From: Thermoanaerobaculales bacterium
GTDB taxonomy: Bacteria > Acidobacteriota > Thermoanaerobaculia > Thermoanaerobaculales > Sulfomarinibacteraceae
Assembly: GCA_029938595.1 (NCBI GenBank)
Contig: JAOZUP010000052.1
Span: 1-14,253 of the forward strand
Direction of reading: 5' to 3'
Length of the DNA stretch: 14,253 bases
How positions within the stretch are numbered: position 1 is the first letter of the stretch; every line of letters starts with the position of its first letter. Both the position numbers and the translations under genes were made by a program. This document shows positions 7,278 to 13,328 of this stretch, one piece after another. The notes under the pieces are model-generated. The model was not told the DNA's origin. It made no database searches and saw only the letters and a list, made by a program, of their open reading frames with translations.

Positions 7278-7616
7278 TTATCGAGAAGGGTTGACCCACT
7301 GCCCATTTTCGACACGCGCGATCGGCGACGTCGGCTCAGGGCCTCCTTCGAAGACTTCGATGGCGCAAACACCTTGCCGTTCAAAGGCATCCAACAGCCG
7401 CAGCTGAAAGGCGCCCGCGCCCGGACCGCTGGTTCCGATACACACGGTGCCGGCGTCGAGGGGGCTCTCGCCTTCAAAGACAAGGCAGGTTTCCCACTCC
7501 AATTCCGGCGTGAGACCTGCCAGCAGCGACAGCACCAGGTCGCTGGTCGCAATGCCGGGGAACGCAGAATCGGTCGCCGTCCGATCGTAAACGAAGCTAT
7601 AGGTCGATTCGGTCAT
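7278..7616 (-). CDS. Hypothetical 112-residue protein
   Basis: I do not recognise this family. The product is acidic, starts MTESTYSFVYDRTATDS, has three cysteines (in ETCLVF, TVCIG and GVCAIE) and short alternating hydrophobic/polar stretches suggesting beta strands. It has no signal peptide or membrane segment. ATG 7616 follows GAGAGG at five-base spacing; an adjacent GTG at 7619 is the alternative. It lies 77 bp downstream of the small lysine-rich gene on the same strand and might share its transcript. Regular codon usage and the ribosome-binding site support a real gene. Confidence 0.62.
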   Translation of the reverse strand: MTESTYSFVYDRTATDSAFPGIATSDLVLSLLAGLTPELEWETCLVFEGESPLDAGTVCIGTSGPGAGAFQLRLLDAFERQGVCAIEVFEGGPEPTSPIARVENGQWVNPSR

Positions 7617-7693
7617 CACGGCCTCTCAAAGAAGTGGTCTCAGGTTCCAGACTCTCAAGGAGTTCGAGTGGCCAGGTTGCCCTGTTGAATGAC

Positions 7694-7801
7694 CTACACT
7701 GCCGTTTTGGCGGCCCGTTTTTTGGCCTTTTTCGCCTTCTTTTCCTTGGGTGAGAGCTTGGGCTTGTTGGTCTTCTGTTTCTTCACTTGGCCTTTAGCCA
7801 T
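7694..7801 (-). CDS. Small lysine-rich basic protein (35 residues)
   Basis: A short frame with sequence MAKGQVKKQKTNKPKLS then PKEKKAKKAKKRAAKTAV. About 40 percent of residues are lysine. The start ATG 7801 is preceded by GGAGG at seven-base spacing, a strong ribosome-binding site. Small proteins beginning MAKGQ...K are common unassigned ORFs in many bacteria. The composition suggests nucleic-acid binding, possibly to the ribosome or nucleoid, but that is inference. The coding sequence overlaps no other credible gene: the opposite strand reads as a Phe/Leu-rich shadow. Confidence 0.7.
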   Translation of the reverse strand: MAKGQVKKQKTNKPKLSPKEKKAKKAKKRAAKTAV

Positions 7802-7993
7802 CTCATTTCCTCCATCCGTCGGCGATAGGATGGTTCGGCCGCGCGGCCGATGGTCGCCGGGAGTTGCCACTGTACACCCTCATGCGGTTGATTGTGCGTG
7901 GAGGAGTGCCCGAATCACCCCAGGCGACGCCGCCTTTTCCTGGCGCGCCGCGGCGCGGGGCGTACAATGTGTTCGAGCAGAAAGGAGGTCACC

Positions 7994-8959
7994 ATGTGTG
8001 CCTCTCGATCCTGCGATGAACTCGACTCTCGATGTGCAGTGCGATCCCCGCTCCGGCATCCTCGTGCGTGCCGACGGCCGGCGGGCCGACGGGGGCGCCC
8101 ACCGGTCGTTCTCCTCGGCGCGATGCTGTGGGCCATGGCTATTGCCCTCGCCGGCCCGGCGGCCGGTCAAGACGGGGGAGGGGAGGGGAAGAGCATGAAC
8201 GACGCGCAGGTCATCGACTGCCCGGCGACGGTGGAGAGCCTGGTGCTCACCGTGGTCGTCGACAATGTGCCCGGCCGTGAGGATCTCGAGACGGCCTGGG
8301 GCCTGGCCGTCCTGGTCCAGGGGGCGAACAAAACTGTCCTGTTTGACACCGGTCCGGATGGTCCACTCTTGCTGGGCAACCTGCGCCGCCTTGGCATCGA
8401 CCCGTCTACGGTCGATGCGGTGTTTCTTTCCCACGATCACCGTGATCACACCGGCGGGATGCGTGCTTTCCTCGAGGCTAATCCGGACGTCACGGTCTAC
8501 CTCCTGCCGTCCTTTTCCGCCGAGGTCAAGACCGCTGCCACCTCTGCGGGGGCTGAGGTAATCGAGGTTGCCGGCCCCTTGTCCCTGTGTCCCGGTCTGT
8601 GCACGCTGGGCCGTCTCGGGGTCGACATCCCCGAGCAGTCCCTCGGGGTGCACACGCCCGAGGGACTTGTCCTGCTCACCGGCTGCGCTCATCCCGGCGT
8701 GGAAAATATCGTGGCCAATGCCCGCACGTTGACCGGAGGCGACGTGTTACTCGTTGCCGGGGGCTTCCACCTCCGTTCGGCGAGCCCCACTGAGATCGAC
8801 GCGGTCGTGGCTGCGCTGGTCAACCTCGGCGTCCGTAACGTGGCTCCCAGCCACTGCACAGGCGACGGAGCCCGGCAAGTCTTTGCCGCCACCTTCGGCG
8901 ACCGCTACCACCCATCGGGCGTGGGCACGGTTCTCAACCTCGCGGACCTGACCAGATGA
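7994..8959 (+). CDS. Metallo-beta-lactamase-fold hydrolase (COG1237-like)
   Basis: A 321-residue protein from ATG 7994, which follows a near-perfect AAAGGAGGT. The MBL signature SHDHRDHTGG (H147, H149, D151, H152) is followed by GCAHPG (H233), GGFHLRS (H259) and a late SHCTG (H287). The arrangement resembles COG1237 proteins, related to archaeal methyl-dihydropterin synthases. The reaction cannot be read from sequence. The N-terminus is odd: about 37 Arg/Cys-rich residues precede a hydrophobic segment (about 38-57, VVLLGAMLWAMAIALAG) and AAGQ, which looks like a signal peptide with an unusually long front. A second good start, ATG 8195 with GGAGGGG upstream, would give a cytosolic protein beginning MNDAQVIDC. 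It is divergent from the lysine-rich gene (192-bp gap with no further gene seen) and convergent with the next. Confidence 0.82.
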   Translation: MCASRSCDELDSRCAVRSPLRHPRACRRPAGRRGRPPVVLLGAMLWAMAIALAGPAAGQDGGGEGKSMNDAQVIDCPATVESLVLTVVVDNVPGREDLETAWGLAVLVQGANKTVLFDTGPDGPLLLGNLRRLGIDPSTVDAVFLSHDHRDHTGGMRAFLEANPDVTVYLLPSFSAEVKTAATSAGAEVIEVAGPLSLCPGLCTLGRLGVDIPEQSLGVHTPEGLVLLTGCAHPGVENIVANARTLTGGDVLLVAGGFHLRSASPTEIDAVVAALVNLGVRNVAPSHCTGDGARQVFAATFGDRYHPSGVGTVLNLADLTR

Positions 8960-8977
8960 CCCGCCCGCGCTTCAAGT

Positions 8978-9008
8978 GAGCATTGGCACCGTATTGGCAC
9001 CCATGCTC
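8978..9008. repeat. Stem-loop with paired TTGGCACC units between convergent genes
   Basis: GAGCAT (8978-8983) and ATGCTC (9003-9008) form a perfect 6-bp stem. They enclose two direct TTGGCACC units (8983-8990, 8994-9001) spaced 11 bp apart, one helical turn. The structure sits in the 64-bp gap between the stops of the MBL gene and the glycine-rich gene. It has no T-tract. Confidence 0.5.
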
Positions 9009-9023
9009 TGCCGCAGGTTGCTC

Positions 9024-10694
9024 CTACGGTGCCGGCACCGTGGTCGACCAGAGAGTCGTGTCTCCCGACTCGAAACCATCGGCGAATACCCCATCGGGCA
9101 GAAAGACCATCACCAGACCGTCAGTGCTGGAGGTCTCGGTCCCGGCGGAGATTGTGGTGCCCAGTGGCTCGACGAAGGAGCTCCCACCACCGCCTGCGCC
9201 ATTGGATCCACCGCCGCCACCGCCGTTGAAACCGCCGGCACCACCGCCGCCGGTGTTGCCGCCGGCGCCACCACCACCGAAACCGCCATCGGCGCCAACG
9301 CCTCCAGTGCCTCCTGCCCCGCCAGATGCGATACTTGCGCCTCCGGTGCCGCCATCAGCACTCCCTCCGCCGTCACTGAGTAGGCCTGCTCCACCCGATC
9401 CACCGAAGGTGCTGGCGCTACCACTCCCGCCGTTGCCCCCGGCTCCGGCGACCCCGGGGTCGGTGCCGGTGCCGTCAAACGCGTTCTGGCTGGGGCTTCC
9501 GTCCGGGTTTCCTGGGTAGGAGTGAGCCGTACTGGCTCCTCCGCCGGCTGCCACCAGGAGCCCGATCAGGTCAGGGGTTCGGTAGACGAACGTCCCGCCG
9601 CCGCCTCCGCCCCTGCGATCGGCCGAGTCCTGCCCCTGGCCCCCCACGAGAATATTCAAAATCTCTCCTGGCGTTACAGCCACCATCGCGGTGATCGAGG
9701 CTCCGCTCCCTCCTGCGTATCCAGGTGGATTCGAGGACACATCGGAGGTGCCGCCGCCACCGCCGATGGCAGTGATGCCAAGATGCGAAATGCCGGCCGG
9801 CACCTGGTAATGCTGGATCGAGCCCGTGTAGACAAAGACCTCCAAGACGCAATGGCTCACGATCACCCGGCCGTTGCTGCTCTTCGAATTTTCTGAGGCG
9901 ACTACGAAAGTGCCGGAGGTGTGGACGTAGGATCCACCGCCACCACCATCACCGTTTGCTCCCCCGGCGCCACCGCCGTTGAAGCCCCCGGCAGCGCCCC
10001 CACCGGTGTTGCCGCCGGCTCCGCCGCCACCAAAACCGCCGTCGGCGCCCACGCCTCCCGTGCCTCCTTCCCCGCCGGATACGATACTCGTGCCTCCGCT
10101 GCCGCCACCTGCACTCACTCCGCCGTCACTGAGTAGACCTGCCCCACCTGATCCACCGAAGATGCTGGCGCTGCCACTCCCGCCGTTGCCCCCGGTTCCA
10201 GCGACCCCGGGGTCGGTACCGGTGCCGTCGTATGCCGTCTCAACGGTGCTGCCATTCATCTGCCCTGGGTTCCAGCTCATGCCTGCCGCACCACCGCCGG
10301 CAGCCACCAGAAGTCCGTCCACAGTTGGAGATCGATAAACAAACGATCCCCCTCCTCCACCGCCCATACGAAATTCCGAGGCCTGCCCCTGGCCCCCCAC
10401 CAGGACTGAGAGCACCTCCCCGGGAGTTACCGGAAACACGGCTGTGATGAGCGCGCCGCCGCCTCCCGGGCCTGGAGACGGACCAGACGACGTCGAAGAT
10501 GTACCGCCACCGCCGCCGATGGCGGTGATCGTCAGTTCCGACACCCCGCTGGGCACGACATAGGTCTGGGTCGCTCCTGTGTACTCGAAGGACTGCTGGC
10601 TCCCGGGACAGCCCTCCTGTGCCCCGGCCATGGAGCCATAAAAGCAGCTCCCCACCACCATCGCACCCACAATCAAGCCGTGGCGTCGAGTCAT
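9024..10694 (-). CDS. Secreted glycine-rich protein with two ALK/LTK-like glycine-rich repeats and a DGFESG tail
   Basis: A 556-residue protein. ATG 10694 has GGGGAGGG eight bases upstream. A signal peptide spans about residues 1-25 (hydrophobic core, then AGA-QEG). Two tandem copies of a ~251-residue module follow: from F36 (FEYTGATQTYVVPSGVSELT) and from F287 (FVYTGSIQHYQVPAGISHLG). Each has a beta-rich front, ITAIGGGGG, VTPGE.L..LVGGQGQ and a long Gly run. This resembles the glycine-rich domain family of ALK/LTK and many bacterial surface proteins (PF12810-like). The C-terminus is VFADGFESGDTTLWS. Probable role: extracellular surface or matrix protein; no catalytic residues are visible. 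It lies 46 bp downstream of the TPR membrane protein on the same strand and may be cotranscribed with it. Confidence 0.85.
   Translation of the reverse strand: MTRRHGLIVGAMVVGSCFYGSMAGAQEGCPGSQQSFEYTGATQTYVVPSGVSELTITAIGGGGGTSSTSSGPSPGPGGGGALITAVFPVTPGEVLSVLVGGQGQASEFRMGGGGGGSFVYRSPTVDGLLVAAGGGAAGMSWNPGQMNGSTVETAYDGTGTDPGVAGTGGNGGSGSASIFGGSGGAGLLSDGGVSAGGGSGGTSIVSGGEGGTGGVGADGGFGGGGAGGNTGGGAAGGFNGGGAGGANGDGGGGGSYVHTSGTFVVASENSKSSNGRVIVSHCVLEVFVYTGSIQHYQVPAGISHLGITAIGGGGGTSDVSSNPPGYAGGSGASITAMVAVTPGEILNILVGGQGQDSADRRGGGGGGTFVYRTPDLIGLLVAAGGGASTAHSYPGNPDGSPSQNAFDGTGTDPGVAGAGGNGGSGSASTFGGSGGAGLLSDGGGSADGGTGGASIASGGAGGTGGVGADGGFGGGGAGGNTGGGGAGGFNGGGGGGSNGAGGGGSSFVEPLGTTISAGTETSSTDGLVMVFLPDGVFADGFESGDTTLWSTTVPAP
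9060..10589 (-). repeat. Tandem ~753-bp duplication within the glycine-rich gene
   Basis: Unit 1 runs from about 10589 to 9837 and unit 2 from 9836 to about 9060, an offset of exactly 251 codons. The DNA around 9371-9480 and 10124-10233 is nearly identical, with a few scattered third-base-type changes, so this part duplicated or was homogenised recently. The fronts of the units have diverged much more. Confidence 0.8.
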
Positions 10695-10740
10695 TGCGTT
10701 GGCCCTCCCCTTGCTAACAAGTTTATGTCATCCACTTTTC

Positions 10741-12696
10741 TCAATTTCCGAGGCCCCCTCTGAGTCCCTCGAGGTACCCCGCCGGCAACATCGCGCCGTG
10801 TGCCTCCGCTTCCAGAGCTGCTGCCAAAGCCTCTTGCCTTCGGCCCAGAGCCAGAAGCGCGTACGACCGATTCTGAAGGAAGAGCGGATTCCCAGGCGCC
10901 AGCTGCAGCGCTCGCTGGAAGGAGATCAGAGCCTCACCGGGATCTCCCCGGTCGAGAAGGGTCACACCGAGCTCGTTGTGCATCGATGCATCGTCCGGCA
11001 CCAGCTTCAGGAACGCCTGGATCTCCTTCAGGACCTCATCCCCTAGACCCAGCGCCTTGAGGACGATCACCCGGTCCCGGCGAGCGTCGGTTGAGAGGGG
11101 ATCCAGGGCAAGAGCCCGGTCCAGGAGGTCCAGCGCCAGAGGAAGATCGCCCTGCCGGGCCGCCACCGCAGCCCGGTTGCAGAGGGCCACCGGGAACGCC
11201 GGCCGGAGTTCCATGGCCTTCTCGTAAAACGGGATGGCCCCCTCTAGATCTCCTCTCTCGAATTGGATCCGTCCCAGGTTGTTCCACGCATCGGATGTGC
11301 CGGGATCCAGATCCACCGCACGCTGAGAGTCCTTCTCCGCCTCGTCCAGCCTTCCTTCGTCGAGCCGATAGCCACCCCGGTTGGTCCACGCCACGGCCGC
11401 TGAGTCAGGGTAGCGCTCGATGACGCTGCTCCACAACGCCTCGCTGTTCTCCCAGATGCCGATTCGTCCCACAGTGGCGAAAGCAAGGACGCTCAAACCG
11501 ACAAGCGCCACCGGTCTGGCGAGGTTCTGGTAGAACCGCCTTCGGCTCAACTCCTCGAATCCGCGCCCCACCAGAAAGGCAACCCCCACAGACCCCACGT
11601 AGGTGAATCTCTCCGCCAGGAAGGCATCACCGGCGCTCACCACCTGGAGGACGAAGAGCAGATTCACCGAGAAGAAGGCCAGGCCGAAGGCCAGATCACG
11701 GCGCCACTTGCCGCCCTTCGCCACCAGCACCGCCAAACCAACGAGGATCACAGCCCCGAGGTAGTGGCCGGGCGAGAGCTCGGTGGGGTAGGGGTGGTAC
11801 GGCGACAGACCAACGGGGAGAAGCTGCTTCCCGAGCTGAGCCACCAGCGACCAGGCGCCCAGAACAACTCGCTCGACCAGGCTGAGATTGGATAGGGCAG
11901 CCCCCAGCGCCCCGATTCGCACCTGAACAGAAAGCCCCAGATAGCCGACGACAAATGAAAGGAGAAAGAGCGGGATCTTCTCCACTACCCAGCGCGCCGG
12001 ACGGTCTTGGCGACGGAACCAGAGATCCAGCAAGAGGAGGCACAGCGGCAGAGTCACCGCCTGGATCTTCGAGAGCAGAGAGAGGGAAAAGAGCGGCAGG
12101 ATCAAAGCCCACGTGCGCCACGTGGGACACCCGCGTGCGAGAGCCCGGGCGTAGACGAGGAGCGCCAGGAGAAAAAAGACGGCGAACAGCACGTCCTTGC
12201 GCTCGGTGACCCACACCACCGACTCCACCCGCATGGGGTGAACCCCCCAGAAGAGCGCCGCAACTGCTGCGGCCTCGGGCGTCAGACCGAGACGCCGTAC
12301 CAGGGCAAAGACCAGCACCACGCATGCCAGATGGAGCAGGATGTTGTCCAGGTGGTAGAGCCACGGCGCGAGTCCCACCAGCCGATACTCGACGGCGTAG
12401 GTCAGGATGGGCAGGGGGTTGTAGTTCCCGGAGACCGGCTCGCTGAAGATGGCCCCGAGGTTCTCCACCGAGAGCTCCCGGATCCGCATGTTCTCCGTCA
12501 CGTAAGGCGGATCGTCCCAATTGACAAACCCACACCAGAGCGCCGGCATGAAGACAGCCGCCGTGACCACAAGAACCACCGCCAGGAGCACCCGGCTCTT
12601 CAGTCTGGCCCGCGACTCCTTGCTCCCTCCTGGGGTGCCACATTCCGCATCGATGCATGTGTGGTACCGATGATGTGACTGGCCTAGTTCGGGCAC
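10741..12696 (-). CDS. Multi-spanning GT-C-like glycosyltransferase with C-terminal TPR repeats (TMTC-like)
   Basis: About 651 residues from the chosen start. The N-terminal two thirds hold about ten hydrophobic helices. The acidic loop after TM1, FVNWDDPPYV (about 57-66), and HPMRVESVVWVTERKDV (153-169) are hallmarks of the bacterial relatives of TMTC O-mannosyltransferases. The acidic pair after TM1 is the expected catalytic site facing outside. The last ~220 residues are about six TPRs (for example AWNNLGRIQFERGDLEGAIPFY). Likely role: transfer of sugar from a polyprenyl-phosphate donor to proteins or envelope glycans; acceptor unknown. The start is uncertain because no ATG precedes TM1. 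GTG 12696 is the first start codon after the neighbouring gene and keeps the basic patch before TM1 but spans repeat copy C. GTG 12591 starts inside TM1. Longer starts overlap the acetyltransferase. Confidence 0.85.
   Translation of the reverse strand: MPELGQSHHRYHTCIDAECGTPGGSKESRARLKSRVLLAVVLVVTAAVFMPALWCGFVNWDDPPYVTENMRIRELSVENLGAIFSEPVSGNYNPLPILTYAVEYRLVGLAPWLYHLDNILLHLACVVLVFALVRRLGLTPEAAAVAALFWGVHPMRVESVVWVTERKDVLFAVFFLLALLVYARALARGCPTWRTWALILPLFSLSLLSKIQAVTLPLCLLLLDLWFRRQDRPARWVVEKIPLFLLSFVVGYLGLSVQVRIGALGAALSNLSLVERVVLGAWSLVAQLGKQLLPVGLSPYHPYPTELSPGHYLGAVILVGLAVLVAKGGKWRRDLAFGLAFFSVNLLFVLQVVSAGDAFLAERFTYVGSVGVAFLVGRGFEELSRRRFYQNLARPVALVGLSVLAFATVGRIGIWENSEALWSSVIERYPDSAAVAWTNRGGYRLDEGRLDEAEKDSQRAVDLDPGTSDAWNNLGRIQFERGDLEGAIPFYEKAMELRPAFPVALCNRAAVAARQGDLPLALDLLDRALALDPLSTDARRDRVIVLKALGLGDEVLKEIQAFLKLVPDDASMHNELGVTLLDRGDPGEALISFQRALQLAPGNPLFLQNRSYALLALGRRQEALAAALEAEAHGAMLPAGYLEGLRGGLGN
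12633..12662 (+). repeat. Copy C of the GGGTGCCAC-N6-CATYG repeat
   Basis: GGGTGCCAC (12633-12641), six bases, then CATCGATGCATGTGT. A GGTACC follows at 12663-12668. It lies between the acetyltransferase stop and the first membrane segment of the TPR protein, so it is either leader DNA or has been read into that protein's N-terminus. Confidence 0.6.
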
Positions 12697-12713
12697 CTTT
12701 TTGAATGGTGGTG

Positions 12714-13223
12714 TCAGGGAACTGGTACCCCGAGCGGCCCCAGTTTCTCGAACTCCCAAAGGTCGCGAATTGGTATGCCCTCGTATCCCTTGTCCGGCAG
12801 GTGGGGCTTGTGTTCGCGCACGCGTTCGATCGCATCAAGGTGTATTCGAGTCAACCGATAGCCCCTTGAGAGGTACAGTCCCGCTGCGCGCAGATTGTCG
12901 TTGGTCATCAATGCCCAGGCGCGGCCGAGCCCGAGGTTGTGGAATTTGCTCTCGACAGCTTCGAGCAGGCGTCGGCCAAATCCACGTCCACGGATGAGGG
13001 TATCGAGGGTAACGATCTGGCCCGCCGGCCCATCGACCTGATAGGTCACCAACCCGACCACGTCGTCTTGATCGTCGACGAGGGCGATACCCTCGACATC
13101 CGAGGGCGTGTAGACCGTGCTGAGGCAAACGACGAGGCCGTACCAATGGTCTTCCCACACCTCCTTGATTTCTTCTTGTCTGGCTGACCTCAGACGCATA
13201 TCGTGTTTTCGAAGTGGTGCCAT
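12714..13223 (-). CDS. GNAT family N-acetyltransferase
   Basis: A 169-residue protein. ATG 13223 is supported by AAGGAGG five to six bases upstream; the in-frame start at 13265 lies in repeat DNA. The fold's order is visible: an N-terminal strand/helix (MRLRSARQEEIKEVWEDHW), a central strand GLVTYQVDGPAGQIVTLDTL, then the acetyl-CoA pyrophosphate loop IRGRGFGRRLLEAVE (R/Q-x-x-G-x-G/A motif at about 78-83), followed by ALMTNDNLRAAGLYLSRGYRL, the motif-B region with the usual N-x-x-A-x-x-x-Y. It probably transfers an acetyl group from acetyl-CoA to an amine in the cytosol; the substrate is not identifiable. The next gene downstream, the TPR membrane protein, follows closely on the same strand. 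Confidence 0.9.
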   Translation of the reverse strand: MAPLRKHDMRLRSARQEEIKEVWEDHWYGLVVCLSTVYTPSDVEGIALVDDQDDVVGLVTYQVDGPAGQIVTLDTLIRGRGFGRRLLEAVESKFHNLGLGRAWALMTNDNLRAAGLYLSRGYRLTRIHLDAIERVREHKPHLPDKGYEGIPIRDLWEFEKLGPLGVPVP

Positions 13224-13247
13224 TTCAACCTCCTTGGCAAGGCCCGC

Positions 13248-13277
13248 GGGTGCCACGTACCTCATTGTTGCATTGTC
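13248..13277 (+). repeat. Copy B of the GGGTGCCAC-N6-CATYG repeat
   Basis: GGGTGCCAC (13248-13256), six bases, then CATTGTTGCATTGTC (13263-13277). It lies in the 105-bp gap between the acetyltransferase start and the pseudouridine synthase stop. It is followed by CACATTGTATTGGG. Confidence 0.65.
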
Positions 13278-13328
13278 ACATTGTATTGGGGGCCGTGGGC
13301 ATTGATCACCTTGGGGTCTGTATTGACC

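Noticed and set aside
8984..8999. Sigma-54-like promoter (TGGCAC with a GG-N10-GC spacing)
   Set aside because: The -12 box reads TGGC instead of TTGC, and the site lies between two convergent stops with no gene to drive. It is better explained as the TTGGCACC repeat.
8983..9519. Long proline-rich plus-strand frames (8983-9519, 9979-10338)
   Set aside because: They are exact antisense of the Gly-rich minus-strand gene: GGN glycine codons read as Pro/Ala on the other strand. They have no ribosome-binding site or domain.
11696..12838. 380-residue minus-strand frame overlapping the TPR membrane protein
   Set aside because: It is out of frame with the membrane/TPR protein, whose motifs are unmistakable; the alternative frame is Gly/Arg/Pro-rich shadow text.
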